Positions 1 through 6,914 of a DNA stretch of 15,632 nucleotides are shown one piece after another. The notes under the pieces were generated by a model, which saw only the letters and a list, made by a program, of their open reading frames with translations, ran no database searches and was not told the DNA's origin. The number at the start of each line of letters is the position of its first letter. The stretch's first letter is position 1. Both the position numbers and the translations under genes were made by a program. Source of the DNA: DASUTW01 sp035513995 (GTDB lineage Bacteria > Actinomycetota > UBA4738 > CALAEC01). The stretch spans positions 1 through 15,632 of the forward strand of contig DATKBL010000064.1 in NCBI GenBank assembly GCA_035513995.1, given 5' to 3'.

Positions 1-60
1 TTCGACGCCCGCGGGATCACCAGGCGAGACGGCGACGTCCGCCGCCTCGCCGCCGATTGA
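1..60 (+). CDS. C-terminal tip of an unidentified protein (partial)
   Basis: The first frame of the plus strand is open from the window edge to a TGA at 58-60 and encodes 19 residues ending in RRLAAD. The end lies six bases before the stop of the convergent ridA gene, which is the tight convergent packing seen elsewhere in this window. Too little is present to name a family, and the reading frame could be a chance open frame in GC-rich DNA. Confidence 0.35.
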   Translation, partial: FDARGITRRDGDVRRLAAD

Positions 61-66
61 GGCCGC

Positions 67-519
67 TCAGATCTCGACGGTCAGCTCGACCTCGACGGGC
101 ACCCCGAGCGGGAGCGACGGGCAGCCGACCGCCGCGCGGGCGTGCCTCCCCGCCTCGCCGAACACCTCGAAGAGCAGGTCGCTGGCGCCGTTCCCCACCT
201 TGGGCTGGTCGGTGAAGTCCGGGGACGAGGCCACGAACACCCCCACCCTCAGGATCCCCTTCACGGCGTCGAGCGAGCCAAGCTCGTCGCGCAGGGCCGC
301 GAGCGCCTGCAGCGCGCACCGCCGCGCCAGCTCGATCCCCTCCTCGAGCGAGATCTCGGCGCCCAGCTTCCCCGTGGCGATCGGGACGCCCTCCTCCATC
401 GGGACCTGGCCCGAGACGAAGGCCATCCCGGGGCCGCGCTTCACCGGGACGTAGGAGGCCAACGGCGCAGCGGCGGGCGGCAGCTCGATCCCCAGCTCCT
501 GCAGGCGTTCCTCGATCAC
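67..519 (-). CDS. RidA/YjgF family protein (probable enamine/imine deaminase)
   Basis: A 150-residue protein of the RidA (YjgF/YER057c/UK114) family. Archetypal members are cytosolic trimers that hydrolyse reactive 2-aminoacrylate-type enamines made by PLP enzymes. Seen here: a VSGQVP segment at residues 35-40, and a C-terminal HARAAVG...LPLGVPVEVEL block. In that block Arg128 matches the substrate-binding arginine of archetypal RidA and Glu143/145 the conserved acidic position. Ala130 stands where E. coli RidA has cysteine. The N-terminal part resembles the YjgF-like subfamily common in actinobacteria rather than archetypal RidA, so the substrate is unsure. The start is GTG at 519, chosen because GAGGAGG precedes it at four-base spacing. 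The M. tuberculosis neighbour of whiB4, Rv3678c, belongs to the same family. Confidence 0.92.
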   Translation of the reverse strand: MIEERLQELGIELPPAAAPLASYVPVKRGPGMAFVSGQVPMEEGVPIATGKLGAEISLEEGIELARRCALQALAALRDELGSLDAVKGILRVGVFVASSPDFTDQPKVGNGASDLLFEVFGEAGRHARAAVGCPSLPLGVPVEVELTVEI

Positions 520-592
520 GTGGCCTCCTCGGGTCGGTCTGCCGGAAGGCTCGCATCCGCGGGCCGCACGTTCAAGGGCGCGCTCGGGGGGG

Positions 593-868
593 TCAGCCGG
601 CCTCGCGGGTGCGCTCGCGCTCGCGGATCAGCGCCCTGCGCTCGACCTCGTTGAGGGCGCCCCAGATGCCGTGGGGCTCACGGGCCCGGAGCGCGTAGTC
701 GAGGCACTCGAGCCGGACGGGGCAGCGAACGCACAGCGCCTTGGCCTTCGCCTCGCGAGCCTCCTTCTCCTCCTTGCGCTCGAAGTAGTTCGGCGCGAAG
801 AAGACGCTGGAGTCCTCGCCACGGCAAGCCGCGCGGTACTGCCATCCCATCGCCCACTCGTTCATCAT
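593..868 (-). CDS. WhiB-like (Wbl) iron-sulfur transcription factor
   Basis: A 91-residue Wbl protein. These actinobacterial proteins bind a 4Fe-4S cluster through four cysteines and act with the principal sigma factor, often as redox or NO sensors. The cysteines are Cys15, Cys46, Cys49 and Cys55 (C-X30-C-X2-C-X5-C). The turn that is usually GVWGG/GIWGG is GIWGA here (residues 67-71), followed by a basic tail (ERRALIRERER). A charged stretch rich in Glu and Lys (residues 30-43) separates the first cysteine from the others. The start is uncertain: paired ATGs at 868/865 are chosen because the seven codons from the upstream ATG at 889 look non-coding. An ATG at 850 also gives a complete domain. 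A long leader carries a promoter (989-1019), a 12-base motif shared with the other wbl gene, and a small palindrome. It is closest in type to WhiB1/WhiB2-like proteins; no exact orthology is claimed. Confidence 0.9.
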   Translation of the reverse strand: MMNEWAMGWQYRAACRGEDSSVFFAPNYFERKEEKEAREAKAKALCVRCPVRLECLDYALRAREPHGIWGALNEVERRALIRERERTREAG

Positions 869-896
869 CGCTCTGCCCCGGCTACCCATACCGTTC

Positions 897-908
897 TTCG
901 TACACGAA
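897..908. promoter_or_regulatory. Short palindrome upstream of the wbl gene
   Basis: TTCGT-AC-ACGAA is a perfect five-base inverted repeat with a two-base centre. It lies 29 bases before the preferred wbl start and inside its predicted leader. It could be an operator half-site pair, but no regulator is known and the motif is short enough to be chance. Confidence 0.25.
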
Positions 909-964
909 CGCCTCGGCGGTTCGGTCGATCTCCCCCGGCCGAGGCGGCCCGTTTCTCCAATTTC

Positions 965-976
965 ACCTGTGGAAAT
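965..976. repeat. 12-base motif shared by both wbl upstream regions (copy 1)
   Basis: ACCTGTGGAAAT recurs as its exact reverse complement at 4378-4389, upstream of the second wbl gene. This copy also sits in a larger inverted repeat, ATTTC-N7-GAAAT at 960-976. It lies just downstream of the predicted transcription start of the wbl gene at 593-868. It is an AT-rich motif in a GC-rich sequence. The core TTTCCACA resembles a DnaA box with mismatches. Confidence 0.4.
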
Positions 977-988
977 GTCCTTGTTCGC

Positions 989-1019
989 AGGGTACCAGGA
1001 CCCCGGGACCGCTTGTCAA
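989..1019 (-). promoter_or_regulatory. Probable promoter of the wbl gene at 593-868
   Basis: On the minus strand a perfect -35 hexamer TTGACA (1019-1014) is followed after 19 bases by TGG-TACCCT, an extended -10 (TACCCT at 994-989). The predicted start point, near 982, gives a leader of roughly 110 bases. The spacer is longer than the usual 17 bases. This is the only consensus -35 noticed in the window. Confidence 0.5.
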
Positions 1020-1091
1020 GACCCCATCTCGGCCGGAGAGGGCCTCCGCTGAGGCCCGCGAGGCGGCCTCATCCGGCCCCACCCCGAGGTC

Positions 1092-1105
1092 TATCATCGG
1101 AGGAG
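1092..1105 (+). promoter_or_regulatory. -10 box and ribosome binding site of the SufR-like regulator
   Basis: TATCAT (1092-1097) matches TANNNT and is directly followed by GGAGGAG (1099-1105), four bases before the ATG at 1109. The Shine-Dalgarno sequence settles the start codon. The -10 assignment is weaker: if used, the start point would fall within or just after the ribosome binding site, so this -10 may not serve this gene. Confidence 0.4.
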
Positions 1106-1108
1106 CGC

Positions 1109-1789
1109 ATGGACCAATCCGAGGAGACGTTCGAGCGGGTCTTCGAGACCGCTCGGGCACTGGGGGAAGGAACCAGGTTCCGGATCTTCCGGCGGCTCTG
1201 CCGGTCGGCCCCCCACCCCGTCTCGGTCCGAGACCTCACCGAGGCCTTCGACCTCCACCCCAACGCGATCCGCCAGCACCTCGCCAGGCTGGAGCAGGCG
1301 GGGCTCGTCAGCTCGAGCCCCCGGCGCGAGGGCGGGGCCGGGCGGCCGCGCCGGGTCTACCTGGCCACGCCCGAGGCGCTCCGGGTCGGCGCCACCCGCG
1401 GGAGCCCCGGCGTGGTCCTGGCGATGCTCGAGGACGCCCTCCAGGCGCTCCCGGCCGACCGCGAGACCCTCGTGGAGTTCGGCCGGGCGTGGGGCAGCGC
1501 GTGGGCCATGCGGCGTCGCAGCGAGAACGGCCGTGCGCGCGGGCGGCTCGCCCGCGCCGAGCTCCTCGCCACCGAACTGGCGATCTGGGGGTGGGAGCCG
1601 ACCACCGATCGCCGCAACGGGTCCCTCCGCGTCGCGACGGGACGCTGCCTCTTCCGGGGGGAGTCCCCGGGGGGCAACGGGCGCTGCTGCGCGCTCGAGG
1701 AGGGGTTCCTCTCCGGGCTGGCCGACGGCCTGCTCGAGGGCCGGGCCACCGTGGCGCTCGACGGCTGCCGGCTCGCCTTCTCGGTCTAG
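1109..1789 (+). CDS. ArsR/SufR-like winged-helix regulator with C-terminal Cys cluster
   Basis: A 226-residue regulator. Residues 12-90 form an ArsR/DeoR-type winged helix: LGEGTRFRIFRRL, then the recognition-helix region HPNAIRQHLARLEQAGLV (50-67) and a wing around GRPRRVYLAT. The C-terminal domain ends with Cys180-X12-Cys193-Cys194 ... Cys220. SufR, the Fe-S-sensing repressor of suf operons, has C-X12-C-X13-C-X14-C in this place. Here the first spacing is kept, one intermediate cysteine is missing, and Cys194 is extra. A role as an Fe-S or metal-dependent repressor is therefore an inference. No suf genes are in the window; the divergent neighbour is a wbl gene. The start at 1109 has a strong GGAGGAG, and upstream codons in the same frame are not protein-like. 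Its TAG overlaps the stop of the convergent slipin gene in one CTAG at 1786-1789. Confidence 0.85.
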   Translation: MDQSEETFERVFETARALGEGTRFRIFRRLCRSAPHPVSVRDLTEAFDLHPNAIRQHLARLEQAGLVSSSPRREGGAGRPRRVYLATPEALRVGATRGSPGVVLAMLEDALQALPADRETLVEFGRAWGSAWAMRRRSENGRARGRLARAELLATELAIWGWEPTTDRRNGSLRVATGRCLFRGESPGGNGRCCALEEGFLSGLADGLLEGRATVALDGCRLAFSV

Positions 1790-2637
1790 GCCTCGTCCTC
1801 GTCCGTCGTCTCGTCCGCGACCCCGGCCCCCTGGAGCGCCTTCCCGACCTCGGCGGGATCGCTGCCGCCCTCCCCCAGCACCGGCCTGGCCGCCTCGAAG
1901 AACCGCAGCAGCTCGATCGGGATCGGCAGGACCAGCGTCGAGTTCTTCTCCGCCGAGACCTCGACCATCGTCTGGAGCAGGCGGAGCTGGTAGGCGATCG
2001 GGTGTCGCGCGATCACGCCGGCGGCCTCGGCGAGCTTCGCCGACGCCTGGAACTCGCCCTCGGCGTTGATGATCTTGGCCCGGCGGATGCGCTCGGCCTC
2101 TGCCTGCCTCGCCATCGCCCGCTGCATGTTGTCGGGGAGGTCCACGTCCTTGATCTCGACGAGCGTGACCTTCACGCCCCAGGGCTCGGTGAGCTCGTCG
2201 ATCACCGTCTGGAGCTCGTCGTTGAGCCGCTCCCGCTCGGCGAGCAGGTCGTCGAGCTGAGCCTTGCCCAGCACCGACCGCAGGGTGGTCTGGGAGATCT
2301 GGGACGTCCCCACCAGATAGTTCTGGATCTCCACGGTGGCCTTGATCGGCTCCACCACGTGGAAGTAGCAGACGGCGTCCACGCGCACCGTGACGTTGTC
2401 GCGGGTGATCACGTCCTGCGGCGGCACGTTCATCGTGACGGTCTGCAGGTTCACCTTCACCACCCGGTCGATGATCGGGATGATGAAGAAGAGCCCCGGC
2501 CCCTTGGGAGCGGGGAGGACCCGCCCCAGCCGGAAGATCACCCCCCGCTCGTACTCCTGGACGATGCGGATCGCCGCGATTATCAGCAGCACCACGAGCC
2601 CCAAGATCACGAGGAGCACGATCATGCCTGTGCTCAT
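1786..2637 (-). CDS. Slipin/stomatin-like SPFH domain protein
   Basis: A 283-residue membrane-anchored SPFH (stomatin/prohibitin) protein. One N-terminal membrane segment covers residues 4-24. It is followed by the slipin signature EYERGVIFRLGRV (28-40), GPGLFFIIPIIDRV (46-59), and the SPFH core through about residue 170. A charged helical region AMARQAEAERIRRAKIINAEGE (175-195) suits oligomer coiled-coil formation. The C-terminal LPIPIELLRFF and acidic tail are typical of bacterial slipins. Slipins paired with NfeD are thought to organise membrane microdomains and to be substrates or partners of the NfeD protease. The ATG overlaps the upstream nfeD stop in ATGA (2634-2637), and a GGGGGAGG lies inside nfeD, so translation is probably coupled. 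The length is normal for the family. Confidence 0.95.
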   Translation of the reverse strand: MSTGMIVLLVILGLVVLLIIAAIRIVQEYERGVIFRLGRVLPAPKGPGLFFIIPIIDRVVKVNLQTVTMNVPPQDVITRDNVTVRVDAVCYFHVVEPIKATVEIQNYLVGTSQISQTTLRSVLGKAQLDDLLAERERLNDELQTVIDELTEPWGVKVTLVEIKDVDLPDNMQRAMARQAEAERIRRAKIINAEGEFQASAKLAEAAGVIARHPIAYQLRLLQTMVEVSAEKNSTLVLPIPIELLRFFEAARPVLGEGGSDPAEVGKALQGAGVADETTDEDEA

Positions 2638-3980
2638 GCCTCCCCCTCCTTCTGCGCTCCGGCGGTCTCCTTCTGCACCTCCCGCTGCACGAGCAGCAAG
2701 AGGCCGTCCACCCGGCGCACGCGGATGCGGGTCCCCGCGGGGATCGGCTCCCCCAGCGCTCGGGCCTTCCACAGCGCGCCCTTGACCCAGACGTGCCCCT
2801 CGGGGTCGAGGTCGGCCCTGGCCTCGCCCACCAGCCCCACGAGCCCCTCCTGGCCGGTGATCGACACGCGCTTCCGCGCCCGCAGCGCGGCGGTCATGGC
2901 GAAGCCGAAGAATAGGACGCTCCCGATCAGCAGCGTGATGATCACCCACGGCGAGACCCTGAACTCGGGCGAGACGCCGGCGAACAGCAGGAAGCCACCG
3001 ACCCCGAACGCGAGCGCGCCGCCGACCGTGAACACCCCCAGGCCCTGCACGAAGACGTCGATCGTGAAGAGGACGAGGCCCAGCAGCACGAGGATCAGCC
3101 CCGCCAGGTTCACCGGCAGCACCGCCAGGGCGTAGAAGGCGAGGACCAGCGCGATCGCGCCGCCGACGCCCGCGATCCCGAACCCCGGCTGCCCGATCTC
3201 GAAGATGATCGCCCAGAAGCCCAAGGTGAGCAGGAGGAAGGCCACGGTCGGGTTCGACACGGCGTGGAGGATCTGCCGCAGGAGGCCCATCTGGTGGAAC
3301 CGGATCTCGAGGGGCTGATCCTCGGTGGCCACGGTGACGAGGGTCTCGGTGCCCGCGTCGGTCTCGACGGTCCGCCCGTCGAGCTGGCCCAGCAGGTCGG
3401 TGAGCGAGGGGCTCAGCACCTCGACCACCCCGCGCTCGAACGCCTCCTCGGCCGAGAGCGACTCGCTCTGGCGGACCGCGGCCTCGGCGAAGTCGACCGG
3501 CCGGCCGCGTCGCTCGGCCAGGCTCCGAAGGAACTTGGCCGCGTCGTTCACGGCTTTCTGCTCGGCGACGTCGGCCGTCTCCCCGCCCCCGAGGTTCACG
3601 GGATGGGCCGCCCCGATGTTCGTGGCCGGCGCCATCGCGGCGACGTGCGACGCGTACACGATGAACACCCCCGCGGAGGCGGCGCGGGCGCCCGGAGGAC
3701 CCACCCACACCGCGACGGGGACCTCCGAGGCCAGGATCGTCTGGACCATGTCGCGCATCGAGACCTCGAGGCCGCCGGGCGTGTCCAGCTGGATCACGAT
3801 CAGGCCGGACCCGTCGCCGGCCGAGCGATCGATCTCGTCGGCGAGGTAGTCGGCGGTCGTCGGGTCGATGACGCCCTCGAGCTCGACGACATCGACGTAG
3901 GCCTTGGCTTCCTGCGCGGCGCCCTGGGGGGCGACGAGCAGGACGCCGGCCGCGATCAGAGCGAGCCCGAGCCTCCTCAC
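2634..3980 (-). CDS. NfeD family membrane serine protease (long form)
   Basis: A 448-residue long-form NfeD. It has a signal peptide (1-22), then a ClpP-like periplasmic/extracytoplasmic serine protease domain (about 25-200). The nucleophile is Ser102 in ARAASAGVFI and the likely base is Lys142 (EQKAV), a Ser-Lys dyad spaced 40 apart, nearly as in archaeal PH1510 (Ser97/Lys138). LDTPGG (65-70) is the expected oxyanion-side motif. Four to five membrane segments follow (about 245-365), and a C-terminal OB-fold domain (about 370-435, GLVGEARADLDPEGHVWVKG...W). PH1510 cleaves the C-terminus of its partner stomatin, so the slipin gene immediately downstream, overlapping by four bases, is the probable partner. 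The start is GTG at 3980; TAGGAT six bases before it suggests a leaderless transcript. Confidence 0.95.
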   Translation of the reverse strand: MRRLGLALIAAGVLLVAPQGAAQEAKAYVDVVELEGVIDPTTADYLADEIDRSAGDGSGLIVIQLDTPGGLEVSMRDMVQTILASEVPVAVWVGPPGARAASAGVFIVYASHVAAMAPATNIGAAHPVNLGGGETADVAEQKAVNDAAKFLRSLAERRGRPVDFAEAAVRQSESLSAEEAFERGVVEVLSPSLTDLLGQLDGRTVETDAGTETLVTVATEDQPLEIRFHQMGLLRQILHAVSNPTVAFLLLTLGFWAIIFEIGQPGFGIAGVGGAIALVLAFYALAVLPVNLAGLILVLLGLVLFTIDVFVQGLGVFTVGGALAFGVGGFLLFAGVSPEFRVSPWVIITLLIGSVLFFGFAMTAALRARKRVSITGQEGLVGLVGEARADLDPEGHVWVKGALWKARALGEPIPAGTRIRVRRVDGLLLLVQREVQKETAGAQKEGEA

Positions 3981-3986
3981 GCCTCT

Positions 3987-3992
3987 ATCCTA
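3987..3992 (-). promoter_or_regulatory. -10 element of the nfeD-slipin operon
   Basis: TAGGAT on the minus strand ends six bases before the GTG start at 3980. That places the transcription start at or next to the start codon. The purine-rich bases between (AGAGGC) are too close for normal Shine-Dalgarno pairing. No -35 is evident. Confidence 0.4.
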
Positions 3993-4027
3993 TGGGGCGA
4001 GCCCTCGGTTCGCCGGGCCGACCCCGC

Positions 4028-4309
4028 TCAGGCGGTGCGGACGGGCTGGCGGCGGATCCCGCGCTCCTCGATCAACGCCCGCCAGTCGCTCGTCCCCGGG
4101 TTGCGCCGACGCACCTGCCGACGCTCCCGCTCGTTGAGGCCCCCCCAGATCCCGAAGTCCATGCCGGAGGAGAGCGCGACGCCGAGACAGTCGATCGCCA
4201 CCGAGCACGTCCCGCAGATCGCCTTGGCGCGGCGCTCGTCGGCGGCCGTGTTCCCGAAGAAGATCTCCGGATCGAACCCGCCGCAGGCCGCCGCCTCCTC
4301 CCAGGCCAT
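4028..4309 (-). CDS. whiB4: WhiB4-type Wbl iron-sulfur protein
   Basis: A 93-residue Wbl protein with Cys9, Cys32, Cys35 and Cys41 (C-X22-C-X2-C-X5-C) as 4Fe-4S ligands. The GIWGG turn is at residues 53-57, followed by a long basic tail (NERERRQVRRRNPGTSDW). The pattern after the turn, ER.RR......P....W....E.R, also occurs in M. tuberculosis WhiB4 as I recall it. As in that genome the gene stands divergently next to a ponA2-type gene. WhiB4 in mycobacteria is an oxygen- and redox-responsive regulator of antioxidant genes; whether that holds here is inference. ATG 4309 is preferred because TACCAT eight bases upstream suits leaderless initiation. An in-frame ATG at 4396 would add 29 residues without family support and would swallow the shared promoter region. 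Confidence 0.92.
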   Translation of the reverse strand: MAWEEAAACGGFDPEIFFGNTAADERRAKAICGTCSVAIDCLGVALSSGMDFGIWGGLNERERRQVRRRNPGTSDWRALIEERGIRRQPVRTA

Positions 4310-4317
4310 GGGTCGGG

Positions 4318-4323
4318 ATGGTA
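4318..4323 (-). promoter_or_regulatory. -10 element of the whiB4-type gene
   Basis: TACCAT on the minus strand ends eight bases before the ATG at 4309, consistent with a leader of zero to two bases. No Shine-Dalgarno sequence is present and no -35 was recognised. Confidence 0.35.
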
Positions 4324-4377
4324 GTCGCGCGCCCTCGCGCTGTGGATAGTCCGAACGGCCCAATTTTCCTCCACACG

Positions 4378-4389
4378 ATTTCCACAGGT
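4378..4389. repeat. 12-base motif shared by both wbl upstream regions (copy 2)
   Basis: ATTTCCACAGGT is the exact reverse complement of 965-976. It lies 69 bases upstream of the whiB4-type start and 60 bases before the ponA2 start, in their shared divergent region. A related element, CTATCCACA on the minus strand, is at 4341-4349 and matches the E. coli DnaA box consensus TTATCCACA at eight of nine positions. Confidence 0.4.
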
Positions 4390-4401
4390 TTCCCACCGCC
4401 G

Positions 4402-4436
4402 GGTCGATGGTCGAGCGACCGGACGGTCGCTATCCT
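4402..4436 (+). promoter_or_regulatory. Promoter/operator region of the penicillin-binding protein gene
   Basis: TATCCT (4431-4436) is a good -10 box, 12 bases before the ATG at 4449. Immediately before it is a perfect inverted repeat GCGACCG-GA-CGGTCGC (4415-4430). The unit GGTCG occurs at 4402, 4409 and 4425 on the plus strand and as CGACC at 4416. A repressor or activator bound here would cover the -35 to -10 interval. The regulator is unknown. Confidence 0.4.
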
Positions 4437-4448
4437 GTTCCGGACCCC

Positions 4449-6914
4449 ATGGCCACCACCCACCGAGTAGCGACGCGACGCGCGTCGAGAGCGGTCCCCG
4501 AGGGCCGCGTGAGAACGCTCCCCGACCAGGCGCTCCGCCTGGTCCTGCTCGTCGTGGTCGTCGCGGTCGGGTCGGGGCTGTTCGCGCTGGCGCTGCTTCC
4601 GACCGTGGGCGCCGCCGGCCGAGGGGTCCAGCGCTTCAACGACGAGCTGTCATCGATCGGCGCGAACGTCGACATCGGGTTCCCGCAGTTCCCCGAGCGC
4701 TCCACGATCTACGCCGCCGACGGCAGCATCCTGGCCACGCTCTTCCTCGACGAGAACCGCAAGATCGTGAAGCGGCGGAACGTCAGCCGGAGCCTCGTCG
4801 ACGCCGTGCTGGCGATCGAGGACGCGCGCTTCTATGACCACCCCGGCCTCGACTACCGGGGCATCATCCGGGCGCTCGTCACGAACGTCGGGGCGGGCGA
4901 GATCGAGCAGGGCGCCTCCACCCTCACCCAGCAGCTGGCCCGCAACGTCTTCGAGGAGGTGGGCACCGAGCGCACCCTGGCCCGAAAGATCGCCGAGGCA
5001 CGCGTGGCCATGCGCATCGAGGACGAGTACTCGAAGGACGAGATCCTGGAGCTGTACCTCAACGAGGTCTACATGGGGCGCAGCGTCTACGGGGTGGGCA
5101 CAGCGGCCGAGTACTACTTCGGGAAGCACGCGAAGGACCTCGAGCTCACCGAGGCCGCGATGCTGGCGGGGCTGATCCAAGCGCCGGAGCGCTACTCGCC
5201 GGTCGTCGACAAGCAGGCAGCGCTCGACAGGCGCAACGTCGTCCTCGATCGGATGGCCGAGCTCGACATGATCACCGCCGAGGACGCCGCCCAGGCGAGG
5301 GTGAGACCGCTGGGCCTGAAGCCCAAGAACGTCGTCGAGGACCGTCGGTTCCCGTTCTTCGTGGAGTTCGTCCGGCAGGAGATCCTCGCCCTCGAGAACG
5401 ACGCCTTCGACGCGCTGGGCACCACGCCGCGACAGCGCGAGCGCGCCCTCTTCCAGGGGGGGCTCCAGATCCACACCACGCTGGAGCCGCAGCTCCAGCG
5501 GGCCGGAGAGCGGATATCGGACGAGCACCTCCCGCTCCCCGAGGACCCCGAGAACGCGATCGCGTCGGTCGAGGCCGGCACCGGCAGGATCCTCGCCCTC
5601 GTGTCGAGCCAGAAGTTCGAGCGATCGCAGGTCAATCTGGCGACCGGGCAGGGGGGCAGCGGCCGGCAGGCGGGCTCGGCCTTCAAGATCTTCTCGCTGG
5701 TGACCGCGTTCGAGCAGGGCATCCCCCCCACCAAGATCTACAACGGCGCGAACGGCCAGCACATCGACTGCGGGGACGGGGGAACCTACCAGGTGTTCAA
5801 CGCCGACGGGGGCGGGGGGGTCATGGACGTGTGGGCCGCCACCAGGGGCTCGGTGAACGCCGTGTTCGTCCAGCTGGCGGTGGACGCGGGGCTGGAGAAC
5901 AACGTGGAGGTCGCCCATCGCATGGGCATCGACAGCCCCTTGCTCGCAGTCTGCTCGCTGCCGCTGGGCACGAACGAGGTCACGCCCCTGGAGATGGCGT
6001 CCGCTTACTCCACCCTGGCGAACGACGGCAAGCACTGCGAGGAGCACGCGATCGACTCGATCGAGAACCGCCAGGGCGAGTCGATCGTCAAGCAGAAGAA
6101 GAGGTGCAAGCAGGTGGTGGAGCCCGAGATCGCGGCGCTCACCGTGAACCTCCTCGAGGGCGTGGTCCAAGGCGGGACCGGGACCGCGGCCAACCTCGGG
6201 ACGTGGCCGGTGTTCGGCAAGACGGGCTCCACCAACAACCTCGCCGACGCGTGGTTCTCGGGGTGCACGAAGCAGATCTGCTCGGCGTCGTGGGTGGGTC
6301 ACACGCGGGGGCTGATCCCGATGTCGAACGTGCACGGCCAGCGGGTCTTCGGCGGCACGTTCCCCGCCCGCATCTGGCACGACTTCATGATGGTGGCGAT
6401 GCAGGGGAAGCAGCCGATCGACTTCCCCGGCGTCCCCCAGATCACCTGGCCGACGGCCGAGGTGCCGGACGTGGTCGGGCTGATGGAGGCCGAGGCCGTC
6501 CAGGTGCTGGGAAAGGCGGGGTTCACGGCTCAGGCGACCGAGGTGGACTCGCTCGAGCCGGCCGGCACGGTGGTCGGGCAGTCGCCGACGGGCGGGTCAG
6601 AGGTGCCGGTGAGCACGACGGTCACGATCCAGGTCTCGAGCGGCAAGGCGGCGAGAGCCAGGATCCCCGACGTCGTCGGCATGACCGAGTCGCAGGCCGT
6701 GCTCTCCCTCGAGCGGGCGGGGTTCGCTGCGACCGTCTCCTACGAGAAGACGAACCAGCAGAGCTTCCACGGGATCGTAGGCGCCCAGTCTCCCGGGGCC
6801 GGGGTGAACGCCAAGGAGGGCGCGACCGTCTCGATCACCGTGTACGAGTACCAGAAGAAGCCGAAGCCCCCACCCTCGCCGAGCCCGACGCCGAGCCCGG
6901 CGCCGGACGACTGA
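4449..6914 (+). CDS. ponA2: Bifunctional class A penicillin-binding protein with two PASTA domains
   Basis: An 821-residue peptidoglycan glycosyltransferase/transpeptidase that polymerises and cross-links lipid II outside the membrane. A short cytoplasmic N-terminus and one membrane anchor (30-50) are followed by the GT51 domain. In it are IEDARFYDHPG (123-133, catalytic Glu124), GASTLTQQLARN (155-166) and KDEILELYLNEVYMG (196-210). The transpeptidase domain has the acyl-serine motif Ser410-A-F-Lys413, Ser468-V-Asn470 and Lys591-Thr-Gly593. Two PASTA domains (about 671-731 and 739-799) and a proline/serine tail end the protein. PASTA repeats and the whiB4 - metallophosphoesterase neighbours match mycobacterial PonA2. 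ATG 4449 is preferred over 4407 because the -10 box TATCCT lies between them. The stop abuts the convergent yqeY stop within TGATCA. Confidence 0.96.
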   Translation: MATTHRVATRRASRAVPEGRVRTLPDQALRLVLLVVVVAVGSGLFALALLPTVGAAGRGVQRFNDELSSIGANVDIGFPQFPERSTIYAADGSILATLFLDENRKIVKRRNVSRSLVDAVLAIEDARFYDHPGLDYRGIIRALVTNVGAGEIEQGASTLTQQLARNVFEEVGTERTLARKIAEARVAMRIEDEYSKDEILELYLNEVYMGRSVYGVGTAAEYYFGKHAKDLELTEAAMLAGLIQAPERYSPVVDKQAALDRRNVVLDRMAELDMITAEDAAQARVRPLGLKPKNVVEDRRFPFFVEFVRQEILALENDAFDALGTTPRQRERALFQGGLQIHTTLEPQLQRAGERISDEHLPLPEDPENAIASVEAGTGRILALVSSQKFERSQVNLATGQGGSGRQAGSAFKIFSLVTAFEQGIPPTKIYNGANGQHIDCGDGGTYQVFNADGGGGVMDVWAATRGSVNAVFVQLAVDAGLENNVEVAHRMGIDSPLLAVCSLPLGTNEVTPLEMASAYSTLANDGKHCEEHAIDSIENRQGESIVKQKKRCKQVVEPEIAALTVNLLEGVVQGGTGTAANLGTWPVFGKTGSTNNLADAWFSGCTKQICSASWVGHTRGLIPMSNVHGQRVFGGTFPARIWHDFMMVAMQGKQPIDFPGVPQITWPTAEVPDVVGLMEAEAVQVLGKAGFTAQATEVDSLEPAGTVVGQSPTGGSEVPVSTTVTIQVSSGKAARARIPDVVGMTESQAVLSLERAGFAATVSYEKTNQQSFHGIVGAQSPGAGVNAKEGATVSITVYEYQKKPKPPPSPSPTPSPAPDD

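Noticed and set aside
905..923. LexA/SOS box from CGAAC...GTTCG
   Set aside because: The arms are nine bases apart, whereas the actinobacterial LexA site has a four-base centre; no SOS gene is adjacent.
1489..3135. Long plus-strand open frame (548 codons) opposite the slipin and nfeD genes
   Set aside because: It is antisense to two genes with clear domains, its translation is low-complexity and Arg/His/Leu-rich, and it starts inside the SufR-like gene. It is a typical GC-rich shadow.
4341..4389. Replication origin suggested by DnaA-box-like sequences
   Set aside because: Only two or three imperfect boxes are present, with no dnaA, dnaN, AT-rich unwinding element or box cluster. A promoter-level element is more likely.
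4650..6380. Long minus-strand open frame opposite the penicillin-binding protein
   Set aside because: Its codons mirror the PBP third positions and no domain is recognisable; the PBP has all its motifs in the other frame.
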